Of a stretch of DNA of 63,293 nt, positions 1 through 8,005 are shown piece by piece. Under the pieces are notes generated by a model. That model saw only the letters and a list, made by a program, of their open reading frames with translations, searched no databases and had not been told where the DNA came from. Source of the DNA: an uncultured Porphyromonadaceae bacterium (lineage in GTDB: Bacteria; Bacteroidota; Bacteroidia; Bacteroidales; Muribaculaceae); assembly GCA_946414395.1 (NCBI GenBank), contig CAMKOE010000012.1, forward strand, positions 1 to 63,293, given 5' to 3'. A program made the translations under genes and the position numbers. Every line of letters starts with the position of its first letter. Within the stretch, counting starts at the first letter, position 1.

Positions 1-112
1 ATACCCGCTCTATCATCGTCTTGCCGCCCAGCATGGCCAGCGGCTTGCCAGGAAACCTCGTCGAGGCATACCTCGCCGGAATAATCCCAATAAAACTCAA
101 TTTCTCGTTCAT
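1..112 (-). CDS. kdsB: CMP-KDO synthetase (3-deoxy-manno-octulosonate cytidylyltransferase), 5' part only
   Basis: Only the first 37 codons lie inside the window; the gene runs off the left edge. The translation begins [20 protein letters not shown] and continues [16 protein letters not shown]. This is the N-terminal nucleotide-binding signature of KdsB (IIPARxxSTRxPGKPL). The family transfers CMP from CTP to KDO in the cytoplasm, activating it for inner-core lipopolysaccharide synthesis. The ATG at 110-112 is the only plausible start. It lies 6 bases past the stop of the YhcG-type nuclease gene, so kdsB may be read through from that gene. Identity is secure from the motif; completeness cannot be judged here. 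Confidence 0.9.
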   Translation of the reverse strand, partial: MNEKLSFIGIIPARYASTRFPGKPLAMLGGKTMIERV

Positions 113-118
113 ATTATG

Positions 119-1216
119 TTAGTTCTTATTATTCAGTTCTTTCTCGTTCAACCTGGCCTCAATCTCCTTAATTGTCGGTATGGTGCCTTCAATCTTTTCT
201 GGGTAGAATTTTTCAAGTTCATATTCCGAAATTCCAATAGGCTGGCTACTCGATTCCAATGCATATTGGGCTTGAATGCGGTCTTTCTCTTTGCAGATGA
301 GCAGTCCGATGGTGGGGTTGTCTCGGGCCTCTTTTCGCAACATGTGGTTGCAGGCAACGATATAGCCTCCCAACTGTCCCACATCGGCAAATTCAAATTT
401 ACCGATTTTCACCTCAATAACGACATAGCATGACAGGTTGAGGTTGTAGAAAAGCAGGTCAATGAAATTTTCGGTACCTCCCACCTGGATGCGATACTCT
501 TTACCCACATAGGCAAAGCCAGTACCCAGTTCAACCAAGAATTGCGTGATATTGTTTAACAGGCTATCTTTCAATAACCGCTCATTATATCGACCAGTAA
601 TTCCTGTAAAAGCAAAATCGTACGGATCCTTGGTTAACTCCTGGGCCAAATCGCTTGTTTCATCAGGCAGCGTTCTTGAGAAATTAGTCAATGCCTTACC
701 TTGCCGCTCATATAAATCTGAATCCAGAAAATTCAGAAGCATGTTGCGACTCCAGCCGTTATCTACCGACTCACAAACATAAAACCATAACTTTTCAGGA
801 TAATTTGGAAATTTGTCTATTAGTAGCAAATGATGTCCCCAAGGTAGAGTAAATAATTTTGCAGCAACTTGCTGCAAAAACTGTTCGTCAGAATTTGCAG
901 CAGCTTGCTGCAAAATTCTAACCACCTGGTTATAAACTAAATAGAACTTCTTGGTGTATCTCAAGTTACGTTCTGACAATCCACCTGTATTCTGAACTTC
1001 GGCTTTTAGATCACGGCTTAATGTCGCATAAAACTTACTGCCATACTTATTCTCAGCGTCACGCTCAACGATATCCTTGCCCAATTCCCAGTAGAATCGA
1101 ATCACTTCCTCGTTCACCTTCACAGCAGCCTTGATTTGGCTACTACGATAACGCTTGACCAGGTTTTTTATCCACTGGATGTAGTCTTGATCTAATATGG
1201 TAATTTCTTTGCTCAT
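119..1216 (-). CDS. PD-(D/E)XK nuclease of the YhcG/DUF1016 family
   Basis: The 365-residue protein has the two-part DUF1016 layout: an N-terminal winged-helix-like half with GLSERNLRYTKKFY and PWGHHLLL, and a C-terminal nuclease half. In that half NFIDLLFYN carries an acidic residue near D253, and VVIEVK supplies E268-x-K270, the PD-(D/E)XK core. YhcG proteins are putative DNA nucleases found in defence or mobile contexts; the substrate is not known. I chose the ATG at 1216 (MSKEITILD) because the longer start at 1255 would overlap the upstream gene. Two palindromic in-frame repeats encode the LQQ-A-A segments near residues 100-120 (see findings). kdsB follows after 6 bases. Confidence 0.85.
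   Translation of the reverse strand: MSKEITILDQDYIQWIKNLVKRYRSSQIKAAVKVNEEVIRFYWELGKDIVERDAENKYGSKFYATLSRDLKAEVQNTGGLSERNLRYTKKFYLVYNQVVRILQQAAANSDEQFLQQVAAKLFTLPWGHHLLLIDKFPNYPEKLWFYVCESVDNGWSRNMLLNFLDSDLYERQGKALTNFSRTLPDETSDLAQELTKDPYDFAFTGITGRYNERLLKDSLLNNITQFLVELGTGFAYVGKEYRIQVGGTENFIDLLFYNLNLSCYVVIEVKIGKFEFADVGQLGGYIVACNHMLRKEARDNPTIGLLICKEKDRIQAQYALESSSQPIGISEYELEKFYPEKIEGTIPTIKEIEARLNEKELNNKN
857..914. repeat. two palindromic coding repeats inside the YhcG-type gene
   Basis: Two near-copies of a palindrome lie at 857-879 and 894-914. The arms are TTTGCAGCA and TGCTGCAAA, with a 3- to 5-base centre. They are read in frame on the minus strand and encode LQQAAA and LQQVAAK. Confidence 0.75.
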
Positions 1217-1241
1217 GATGAAAAAATTACTTCGTTGATTG

Positions 1242-1706
1242 TTAAGGCCAGGCATTCAATTGACCGATGTTGCCAGACAAAACCACGCCGCCGTTGAAAT
1301 AGTTGTCAAATCCTTTGTTTTCTCTTGTCAGCAGGTCTGTCCCTTTTAGGAAGATATTGTTTTCTACATTCAAGCGCTCCTCAAAATGGCAATCAAAGAA
1401 ATCGAAAAAGCCATGAAAGACATTTTCCGATATAACCATCACATCATTATTGTGACCACCCATCTGGTAATCAATATCAGAGATGACAACATTTCCCGTG
1501 AAATCCAGTCCTGCCGCAAACCATGTACAGTGGAGATTCAGTTTGTCAATGACACAATTACGTATCGTCACCTTGCCGTGAAATTCAATGGTGCTCAGAT
1601 TAAGCACATGAATCACACAATGCTCAAGCGTCATTGCCTCGTTACCCAGTCCGTCAACAGAACCTTCGTCGATTCGCTCAATAACCTTATTCTTTATCTC
1701 CAGCAT
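1242..1706 (-). CDS. hypothetical protein with beta-helix-like hydrophobic periodicity
   Basis: I do not recognise this 154-residue protein. It has no signal peptide or membrane segment. Rungs such as VTIRNCVIDKLNLHC and GNVVISDIDY repeat a hydrophobic-polar pattern about every 20 residues. That pattern resembles a right-handed beta-helix or a degenerate pentapeptide-repeat fold. The start MLEIKNKVIE at 1706 is the only reasonable ATG. The reading frame stops 25 bases before the chosen start of the YhcG-type gene, so the two are probably co-transcribed. It could be a partner of that nuclease or an unrelated remnant; nothing in the sequence decides between these. Confidence 0.6.
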   Translation of the reverse strand: MLEIKNKVIERIDEGSVDGLGNEAMTLEHCVIHVLNLSTIEFHGKVTIRNCVIDKLNLHCTWFAAGLDFTGNVVISDIDYQMGGHNNDVMVISENVFHGFFDFFDCHFEERLNVENNIFLKGTDLLTRENKGFDNYFNGGVVLSGNIGQLNAWP

Positions 1707-1802
1707 AACTTATATTATTGTTTGATGATAGCAATAGGCTCGGTTTCTGTTTTAGTTAATTTACAAATCACACAATAATGAACAATAGCGTGCAGCCGTA
1801 AA

Positions 1803-1849
1803 GACAATTATAAAGACAATTTTGGGGACAATTTTGGGGACTATTTGAG
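1803..1849. repeat. 12-base tandem repeat at the 3' end of the AlbA_2 gene
   Basis: About four units follow one another: GACAATTATAAA, GACAATTTTGGG twice, then a partial GACTATTTGAG. The stop codon of the minus-strand gene (1841-1843) lies inside the last unit. Confidence 0.8.
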
Positions 1850-3346
1850 TATTATCCAATAACCTTTTCTCTTGCCCTTTCTTTCAATATATCCTCTGGC
1901 TTTGAGATAGTCAGTACGATATTTCATAGCACGTTGACCGATGCCAAGGCGTTCAGCGAGTTGGGCAACTGTATCGTATGGATAATCCCGAATAACCCGA
2001 TATGCGTCTTTTAGCGGGTCTTTTAGGTCTTTTAGCGGGTCTTTTAGGTCTTTTAATTCATTATTCAGCGCAATTGTCTCTCCTTTGAAATCAGGATGAC
2101 ATGGGATGTCAATAAGGAAGTAAGTCCTTTCATCGTCCGTTTCTATCGTTGCTTGAGGAGAACCATTATCTCTCAATGCTGCTTGAATTGTCGGTATGCC
2201 TGTAGCGCGTCCTTCGGTCAATCCCAGTTCTTTAAGGAAATCTCCAAGCCGCCTATTCCTATATCTACGGGATCTTAATGATTTGGCTTTTTGAATTGCT
2301 TCCTTACTGATAGAACGATCTGGACCAGAATAACTTAATATCGTAATTCTATCTGGCTCAATAGTGATCTCAACAGGTTCATAAAGTTTATAATCCCTAT
2401 GGTACAGAGCATTAGTGACGGCCTCTTCAAGAGCAGCATAGGGATAATTAAAATATCTCAATGGCTCAGGCCTGTTTGGGAGTTTAATAATGCGTTCTTT
2501 AATAATGTTTGTCTTTAAATAATTAAGGGCCGCATTAATCATGAATGGCACCGTCCCTTTGATAATAGGCACCTCAATGATATTGTCTGGATTTTGCTCT
2601 CGGCCATTGGGGAACATCACTATATCGACTTGAGTGTAAGGGAAAAACTTGTCAGGTTGTTCACTGAACATCATTGCGGCTACATTCTTGATAAGCCTTT
2701 TCTCGATGGGTCCCACGAGCAGATTCATATTGCTCAACAAATCCTCTATAGGCTCTCGGTCTATAGTTTGAGACAATTTGCTCCCCACTTTTACGAGATA
2801 ATCACGCAACTGGACCATTGAGATATCTTCCAAATGTATGTTTTCGTTCCCACGGTCATCAAATGGAACTTTTGCAGACATCTCTCTCAACTGATCCAGC
2901 AGTTCATCTTTCGCTTCGATGGAACTTGTGCCATACCTTATATAAAAAACAGGCTTCTTTAATTTTGCCGTCACATTCTCAGGTGCAGTATATGGTCTTT
3001 CTGTGCCACTGGGTGCCCAAATGGCAAGAATACACTTTCCATCCACATCTTCAATAGAGATTCGAGGAAAATAATAGGGATCCATCATTTTGTTGAATCC
3101 TACCATTTCTCGTTGAATTCGGTCTAATTGTTCAATAGGAATACCTTTAACTGGACGTTTTGCTATACCATTCTCTTCTTCAACTCCAACAAGGATATAT
3201 CCTCCGCCCAGGTTGTCAATATCATGAGCAAACGCACAAATGCTATGATATATGCTTTGAGGGTTCCAACCAGATTTGAATTCTATCCTATTCGACTCAA
3301 TTTTTCTCTTGTTGAGCAAGTCTTCAATATTGATAGGAATGGCCAT
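1841..3346 (-). CDS. ATP-binding protein with AlbA_2 (Schlafen-type) domain
   Basis: This 501-residue protein has the architecture of the COG2865 group. An N-terminal AlbA_2 domain carries ESNRIEFKSGW near residue 20 and GGGYILVGVEE near 50. A middle and C-terminal GHKL-like ATPase region (AALEEAVTNALYHRDY near 310) follows. A winged helix closes the protein (TVAQLAERLGIGQRAMKYR near 465). Such proteins are annotated as putative transcriptional regulators or nucleic-acid ATPases; some occur in defence islands. Between ATPase and winged helix sits a heptad repeat, LKDPLKD, encoded by 21-base tandem repeats. A promoter with TATATTTG lies 34 bases upstream of the ATG. It appears monocistronic. 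The exact role is unknown. Confidence 0.8.
   Translation of the reverse strand: MAIPINIEDLLNKRKIESNRIEFKSGWNPQSIYHSICAFAHDIDNLGGGYILVGVEEENGIAKRPVKGIPIEQLDRIQREMVGFNKMMDPYYFPRISIEDVDGKCILAIWAPSGTERPYTAPENVTAKLKKPVFYIRYGTSSIEAKDELLDQLREMSAKVPFDDRGNENIHLEDISMVQLRDYLVKVGSKLSQTIDREPIEDLLSNMNLLVGPIEKRLIKNVAAMMFSEQPDKFFPYTQVDIVMFPNGREQNPDNIIEVPIIKGTVPFMINAALNYLKTNIIKERIIKLPNRPEPLRYFNYPYAALEEAVTNALYHRDYKLYEPVEITIEPDRITILSYSGPDRSISKEAIQKAKSLRSRRYRNRRLGDFLKELGLTEGRATGIPTIQAALRDNGSPQATIETDDERTYFLIDIPCHPDFKGETIALNNELKDLKDPLKDLKDPLKDAYRVIRDYPYDTVAQLAERLGIGQRAMKYRTDYLKARGYIERKGKRKGYWIILK
2006..2055. repeat. 21-base in-frame tandem repeat
   Basis: Two exact units of 21 bases (2006-2026 and 2027-2047) plus a partial third encode LKDPLKD heptads in the AlbA_2-type protein. 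A change in unit number would keep the frame. Confidence 0.85.
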
Positions 3347-3379
3347 ATCTTAAATTGACGTGTTATGATTTAATCCCTG

Positions 3380-3410
3380 CAAATATAAATAAAACTAATG
3401 GAGTTAACAA
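3380..3410 (-). promoter_or_regulatory. promoter of the AlbA_2 gene
   Basis: On the minus strand TTG (3408-3410) and TATATTTG (3380-3387) are separated by 20 bases, matching the Bacteroidales housekeeping promoter. Confidence 0.65.
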
Positions 3411-3478
3411 CTTTCCTACCATTAATCATTGATTCAAACGGTTCATGCGCTCTTAAAGGCTATAGGTGATGACAATGA

Positions 3479-4117
3479 TCAATATCCCCAGGGCTCGCCG
3501 ATGAGGATGACGGTGTGTCGGTGGGCGGGGAAACTGTTGCGGGTGAAGTGGATGTAGTTGCAGATGCACTGCGGCGCGTTACAGTTGTGGCACACGCCGT
3601 CGATCTTGCAAGGCGTGTCACAGCCCAGGCGGGCCGTGTTGATGGGCGCTGCCGTGTTGCGGGCGCGGTCAAGTGCCGATTCCACACTGGCGGTCACCTT
3701 GTTCATGCCGATGACGTGGATCACGTTGTGAGGGCCCCAGGTGATGGCGGCCACGCGGTTGCCGCGGCCGTCGATGTTGACGATGACGCCGTCCTGGGTG
3801 ATGGCGTTGGCGCTGGTGAGGAAGTAGTCGGCGTTCATCGCGTCGAGGTAGCATTGGCGCGTCTGCTCGGGTGTCTCGGCCTTGTCGCGGTCGATGACGT
3901 TGTAGTCGCCGCTGTCGATCAGGTTTTGGGTCAAACCCATCTCGCGGATGGTCTGCGACCCGCCCCAACTGATGCTGCTGCCTGCGGGAATGAGCGACTT
4001 GACGAGTTGGATGGCCTCGGCTGCCGTGGCACAGTAGTGGGCGTTGAAGTTGCGGCGTTGCAGGTGCTTGATGATGCGGCCCGCTAGCCGCTCGTTATGG
4101 ATTTCGATGGGTGTCAT
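3479..4117 (-). CDS. LUD-domain protein (LutC/YkgG family, DUF162)
   Basis: This 212-residue protein fits the single-domain LUD family. Its features are SISWGGSQTIREMG near residue 50, the ITQDGVIVNIDGRGNRVAAI core near 105-125, and a Cys-rich C-terminal segment (GCDTPCKIDGVCHNCNAPQC). LUD proteins take part in lactate utilisation with LutA and LutB, but neither partner is present here. The role of stand-alone homologues in anaerobes is unclear. The cysteine cluster could bind metal; that is inference. The gene is followed by an AT-rich spacer and preceded by a 32-base gap from the YqaA-type gene, so co-transcription is likely. Confidence 0.85.
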   Translation of the reverse strand: MTPIEIHNERLAGRIIKHLQRRNFNAHYCATAAEAIQLVKSLIPAGSSISWGGSQTIREMGLTQNLIDSGDYNVIDRDKAETPEQTRQCYLDAMNADYFLTSANAITQDGVIVNIDGRGNRVAAITWGPHNVIHVIGMNKVTASVESALDRARNTAAPINTARLGCDTPCKIDGVCHNCNAPQCICNYIHFTRNSFPAHRHTVILIGEPWGY

Positions 4118-4149
4118 TGCAGTTAATAGTTAATAGTTTACAGTTAGTG

Positions 4150-4617
4150 TTAGAACAGGTCGATGAGTTTCAACGAACCCCAGATGATGGCGGCATAGCG
4201 CAGCAGTTTGCCGATGGTCATGGTCACGAGGACAATCCAAACATTGGAGCGCACATAGCCCAGGGCAACGCTGATGGCGGTGCCCAGCATGGGCACAAAG
4301 GCAAAGAAACCCATCCAGGCTCCGCGGTTGTGCATGAAGCGCAGTGCGCGGTTGAGTTTTTCTTCACTCACGCGGGCATATTTTTCAATCCATTCGATTT
4401 TCCCTAAGTGGCCGATGTAGTAGCACGTCATGCCGCCACTCACGTTGCCTGCCAGCGCGACAAACAGACAGGTGACGGGATCCATGTGAAATGGACCAAC
4501 ACAGGCGATGACCAGCGCCTCGCTGCTGAACGGCACGATGCTTCCGGCCAGGAATGAGCCAAGGAACAGACCCAGGTAGCCCCATTGGGCAAAAAATTGA
4601 ATGAGAGTGTCGAGCAT
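4150..4617 (-). CDS. YqaA-type inner-membrane protein (DedA/VTT superfamily)
   Basis: The 155-residue protein is hydrophobic, with about four to five membrane segments. It shows GYLGLFLGSFLAGSIVPFSS near the N-terminus and YYIGHLGKIEWIEKY in the middle, both typical of YqaA-like members of the SNARE-associated/VTT superfamily. Related DedA proteins act in envelope lipid translocation and membrane homeostasis; the function of YqaA itself is not established. The size matches this subfamily, which is shorter than classical DedA. It starts at ATG 4617 and ends 32 bases before the LUD gene. Confidence 0.85.
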   Translation of the reverse strand: MLDTLIQFFAQWGYLGLFLGSFLAGSIVPFSSEALVIACVGPFHMDPVTCLFVALAGNVSGGMTCYYIGHLGKIEWIEKYARVSEEKLNRALRFMHNRGAWMGFFAFVPMLGTAISVALGYVRSNVWIVLVTMTIGKLLRYAAIIWGSLKLIDLF

Positions 4618-4664
4618 GTGTTAAATGTGTCTTGTGTGCCATGACCTTGCCATGGACATTGATG

Positions 4665-5810
4665 TTACTTGAACAACAGTTGGGTGAAAATCACGAGATA
4701 GTCGCGCCAGTTGGCCCACTCGTGCCCGGCACCGCTCTCGTGATAGGTGTAACGCAGGCGGTTCTTGTCGAGCAGTTTGCGGAACTCGGCATTGTCCTTG
4801 TAGAGGAAGTCCTTCTCGCCGATGCCCATCCAGTACACCTTGGGGCGCTGCTTGAACTGGGCAATGAGTTTGGCTTCCAGGTCGTCATAGATGGGACACT
4901 TGCCCTGGTCCATGCGGCTGATGGCGGGTGAGAACAGACCCACATAGGCAAAATCCTCAGGCTGGTTGGCGCTGATGTACAGCGAGTGGTAGCCGCCCAT
5001 CGACAGGCCGCCGATGGCCCGGTAACGCTTGGCGTCGCGGGTGCGGTAGTTGCTGTCCACCCACTTCATGATGTCCTTGAACGACTGCTCAAAGGTGCCG
5101 TCCATCCAGTGCTTGTGGGCAAACGTGGGTTGAGCGTTGTTGTCGGGGCCCATGCCGCCGGCAGCGGGCTCGTCGATGTTGCCGTTGGGCATGACAACAA
5201 TCATGGGCTCGGCTTTCCCCTCGGCAATGAGGTTGTCAAGCACTTGGGCGGCACGGCCTTGCTCCAGCCAAACGGTCTCGTCGCCGCCCGAGCCGTGCAG
5301 CAGGTAGAACACGGGATAGCGCTGGCGGCTCTGCTCATAGCCTGCCGGCAGATAGATCATCATGCGGCGCTTCATGCCCAGGGTGGGGGAGTCATACCAC
5401 ACGGCCCTGACCTCGCCGTGAGCCACGTCGTGGACCGCCACGGGGCTGTCACCGCGCGGGTCGAGCACAAAGGTGTTCATCACGTTCTTGACGTCGCGCA
5501 GCACGTGGGCATTCTCGTTGTCAAGCACCTTCATGCCGTCCACGATGTAGTAGTACATATACAGGTCGGGCTCCAGGTCACGCAGCGTGATGCTCCACGT
5601 CTCGTTGCCCGTGTGCTTCATCAGGGTGTCCACGCGGGTGTCAATCACCAGCCGCACCGTGTCGGCCCCGGCAGCCTTGACCTTGAAAGTTACCGATCCG
5701 TCCTTGGCAATGTCGGGCGAGGGCAACTGTGGTGCCATATATCCCCGCTGAGCGTTCATCGCCAGCAAGGTCACCATGGCGGCCCCAAAAAGTAACAGCA
5801 GTCGTCTCAT
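4665..5810 (-). CDS. secreted CE1-like esterase with N-terminal E-set domain
   Basis: The 381-residue protein opens with a signal peptide (MRRLLLLFGAAMVTLLAMNA). An Ig-like E-set domain follows (residues about 25-115, VTFKVKAAGADTVRLVID), then an alpha/beta-hydrolase of the esterase D/feruloyl esterase type. Catalytic features are GGLSMGGYHS near residue 255 (nucleophile Ser), GEKDFLYK (acid) and GAGHEW (His). FYLLHGSGGDE gives the oxyanion region. Such enzymes remove feruloyl or acetyl groups from plant polysaccharides in the periplasm or outside the cell. The substrate here is inferred only from family. A promoter is visible at 5848-5878. Confidence 0.85.
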   Translation of the reverse strand: MRRLLLLFGAAMVTLLAMNAQRGYMAPQLPSPDIAKDGSVTFKVKAAGADTVRLVIDTRVDTLMKHTGNETWSITLRDLEPDLYMYYYIVDGMKVLDNENAHVLRDVKNVMNTFVLDPRGDSPVAVHDVAHGEVRAVWYDSPTLGMKRRMMIYLPAGYEQSRQRYPVFYLLHGSGGDETVWLEQGRAAQVLDNLIAEGKAEPMIVVMPNGNIDEPAAGGMGPDNNAQPTFAHKHWMDGTFEQSFKDIMKWVDSNYRTRDAKRYRAIGGLSMGGYHSLYISANQPEDFAYVGLFSPAISRMDQGKCPIYDDLEAKLIAQFKQRPKVYWMGIGEKDFLYKDNAEFRKLLDKNRLRYTYHESGAGHEWANWRDYLVIFTQLLFK

Positions 5811-5847
5811 AGTAGTATCGTTGAATTTGGTTTGAAAAAAGTTTTTG

Positions 5848-5878
5848 CAAATTTACGTCATTCCTCCCGAAATCCCAA
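5848..5878 (-). promoter_or_regulatory. promoter of the esterase gene
   Basis: Minus-strand TTG (5876-5878), 20 bases, then TAAATTTG (5848-5855), about 38 bases ahead of the ATG. Confidence 0.65.
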
Positions 5879-5986
5879 GCGAAAACACTGCTTAAATTAT
5901 CTAAAACAACACTATAATCCCCCCACGACAAGCCAGGAAATGAGTGTCAGGTGTCGGGTGTGGGGTGTCGATGGTTTGGGCTGTTG

Positions 5987-6766
5987 TCAGTTGCGGGTGA
6001 GGACCAGTGTGGCAATGACCGGGTAGTGGTCGCTCATTTCTACCGGTATGACATGCGAGTCAATCGTGTGCCAGGCCTGTTTGGGCTGGGTGAGGATGTA
6101 GTCAATCTTCTTGCTGGGAGACTTGACGCTGAATGTGAAATCATTGGTTGTGCAGTCAGTCCACTGGCTCATGAGCAGGCCCATCACCGGGTCATCGGGC
6201 GAGGCATTGAAGTCACCCGCCAGGATGACGGGGAGCGCAGTACAGGAAAAACGGTCCAATATGAACTGAGCCTGGGCGGCCCTGCTGACACTGTCGAAGG
6301 CCTCAAGATGTGTGCAGGCCATCATGATGGTGTCGCCGTCGGCAAGGACAAAGGTTCCCTGGAGCAGGCCCCGTTGCTCCATGCGGCCGACGGGATGCGG
6401 CAACTTGATATTGTGGACATCTACAAATTGATGCCGCGAGAGCAGGCCGATGCCGTAATGGCCTCCGCTGAAGTTGATGGCGGGCCCGAAGAATCCCTGC
6501 ATGCCGCTATAGTAGGCTAGTTCGGTGATGAAATCGCGGTTGTTCTGTTGCGGGCAATTGGCTCGCCGGGTATAGTGATCCACTTCTTGCAGAGCGACAA
6601 AGTCGGGTTGATATTGCTTGATGAACTGCCCCAACTGTTGCAGGCTGGCATCATGGCCGGCATGGAGGTTAAAGGTCATGACCCTGATCGTGTCGTTGTG
6701 ACCTTGAGCCGTGGCCGTAAAGGCCAGCAGACATGCCGATATCAAAAGAATGTGAAGGAGTCTCAT
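5987..6766 (-). CDS. secreted endonuclease/exonuclease/phosphatase-family protein
   Basis: The protein (259 residues from ATG 6764-6766, MRLLHILLIS) has a signal peptide ending near TATAQG. The EEP fold follows: RVMTFNLHAG near residue 30, FVALQEVDH near 60 (metal-binding Glu), LAGDFNASPDDP near 185, and SDHYPVIATL at the C-terminus (catalytic Asp-His). Family members hydrolyse phosphodiester or phosphomonoester bonds, in DNA, inositol phosphates or sphingomyelin. The substrate cannot be told from sequence. I preferred the start at 6766 because the signal peptide begins there; an upstream ATG at 6796 would add ten polar residues. Confidence 0.85.
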   Translation of the reverse strand: MRLLHILLISACLLAFTATAQGHNDTIRVMTFNLHAGHDASLQQLGQFIKQYQPDFVALQEVDHYTRRANCPQQNNRDFITELAYYSGMQGFFGPAINFSGGHYGIGLLSRHQFVDVHNIKLPHPVGRMEQRGLLQGTFVLADGDTIMMACTHLEAFDSVSRAAQAQFILDRFSCTALPVILAGDFNASPDDPVMGLLMSQWTDCTTNDFTFSVKSPSKKIDYILTQPKQAWHTIDSHVIPVEMSDHYPVIATLVLTRN

Positions 6767-7034
6767 AGTGAATGAAGAATTTGATGAACTGCGCAAAAAT
6801 ACTAAATATTTTGAAACGATATAGCAGTTGACTCTGTCAGATTTCTTTAATGTGAACCTTTAGTTCGGCGAAGCCAATTTCGCTAATGAACCGAATTTCA
6901 GGAAAAACATTAAATTTCGTCGAACTCACGTTTTTTTATATGTTTCCGCTGGAAATATCACAAAAAAGTGTCTATAACCAGCGGAAAACGGTGTTTTCCT
7001 ACATGTTTCCGCTGATTATAGGAAAATAGAGGTG
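6767..7034. promoter_or_regulatory. intergenic region with three operator-like half sites
   Basis: This non-coding stretch holds TTTCCGCTGG at 6943-6952, its inverted partner CCAGCGGAAA at 6978-6987, and a further TTTCCGCTG at 7006-7014. The sites lie immediately upstream of the promoter of the next gene and could bind a dimeric regulator. The remainder shows nothing recognisable. Confidence 0.5.
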
Positions 7035-7065
7035 TTGGAAAAATCAATGAAAAAAGTTAACTTTG
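7035..7065 (+). promoter_or_regulatory. promoter deciding the start of the next gene
   Basis: TTG (7035-7037), 20 bases, then TAACTTTG (7058-7065). It lies inside the longer possible reading frame that begins at 7032 and therefore supports the ATG at 7095 as the true start. Confidence 0.7.
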
Positions 7066-7094
7066 CGAGGCAAAAACCATATTACTCTTATATC

Positions 7095-7970
7095 ATGGCT
7101 AAAAAAGTTACATATAGCATACCGCTCCGCAGAATGTGGAAAATGTACAAAACATGGTGCAAGGTGAAGAAGAGTTCTGATATGAGGAGCTTTTATCGTG
7201 ATGCAAGGTTATTTGCTGACTCTCAACCGAACCCCATGGTTCGGCAAAGTGAATATCTAACGTTGAACTTTTGGCGAAAAGACTATAATAAAGAAATCTT
7301 ACATGTTTGGTTTGAACAGAAAGAACTGCGTGATTTTCTACGCGATGATCTTCCTGTTAAGGATATGGAAGGTATTAAGCAATATCTAAAAGAAGAAGGA
7401 GAAGGACGGAAAACTGCAGTTCCGGGATTTGACCAAGAACTTGAATGGGTACGATATGATTTAGCACTTCATGTCCCCTGTGAAACAGATGGTTATGTTT
7501 TCGCATTCGCTATCATGCACGACGGTACGTTTTCTTTACACTATTGTAGTGACACCGGCGTTGGTCAATTACATGAAAGCCAACTTGATGAAATTAAAAA
7601 AAGATCAGACGAATATTCTGTTGGGATCATAAAAGACTTCACACTGGCAGTCAACCTGCTTGCTTATATGAAGTGTTTCCCCGAGTGTGTTAAAGATGGA
7701 GTGCCAGATACGAATAACAGTAACACCTATCGATATAAAGAACATAGTGTTCAGCTTGGAACTTCAGATAAGATTACTACAACGGTTAAGGGTACAATGC
7801 GGCCACATTTCCGTAAGGGGTATATCAAACTATTGTCATCTCCTTTTTACACAAAGAAAAGAGGTCAACTAATCTGGGTTTCTGAAACTTCTGTCAACGC
7901 AAAAAGCAAGACGGTAGAGACGTCGAATAATGAGAAAAAAGTTGAGGACTTCAAATCTGACAAGATATGA
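7095..7970 (+). CDS. hypothetical protein, AT-rich, possibly acquired
   Basis: I do not recognise this 291-residue protein. It starts MAKKVTYSIPLRRMWKMYKT, has no signal peptide, and is rich in Lys, Asp and Glu. The last third contains RPHFRKGYIKLL followed by GQLIWVSET. This basic-aromatic pattern recurs in many uncharacterised phage and bacterial proteins, so the resemblance is weak evidence. Base composition is clearly more AT-rich than the flanking transporter and esterase genes, which suggests acquisition. The operator-like half sites upstream imply regulated expression. The membrane protein at 8006 follows after 35 bases and probably shares the transcript. Confidence 0.6.
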   Translation: MAKKVTYSIPLRRMWKMYKTWCKVKKSSDMRSFYRDARLFADSQPNPMVRQSEYLTLNFWRKDYNKEILHVWFEQKELRDFLRDDLPVKDMEGIKQYLKEEGEGRKTAVPGFDQELEWVRYDLALHVPCETDGYVFAFAIMHDGTFSLHYCSDTGVGQLHESQLDEIKKRSDEYSVGIIKDFTLAVNLLAYMKCFPECVKDGVPDTNNSNTYRYKEHSVQLGTSDKITTTVKGTMRPHFRKGYIKLLSSPFYTKKRGQLIWVSETSVNAKSKTVETSNNEKKVEDFKSDKI

Positions 7971-8005
7971 TATATCATCAATTATTCACTAATATTCAAT
8001 AAATT

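Noticed and set aside
3515-4087. Open frame of 190 codons opposite the LUD gene.
   Set aside because: Low-complexity Val/Asp/Ala sequence antisense to a gene with clear family motifs.
7032-7094. Start of the unknown gene at 7032.
   Set aside because: The promoter -33 and -7 elements lie within this stretch, so translation must begin later, at 7095.
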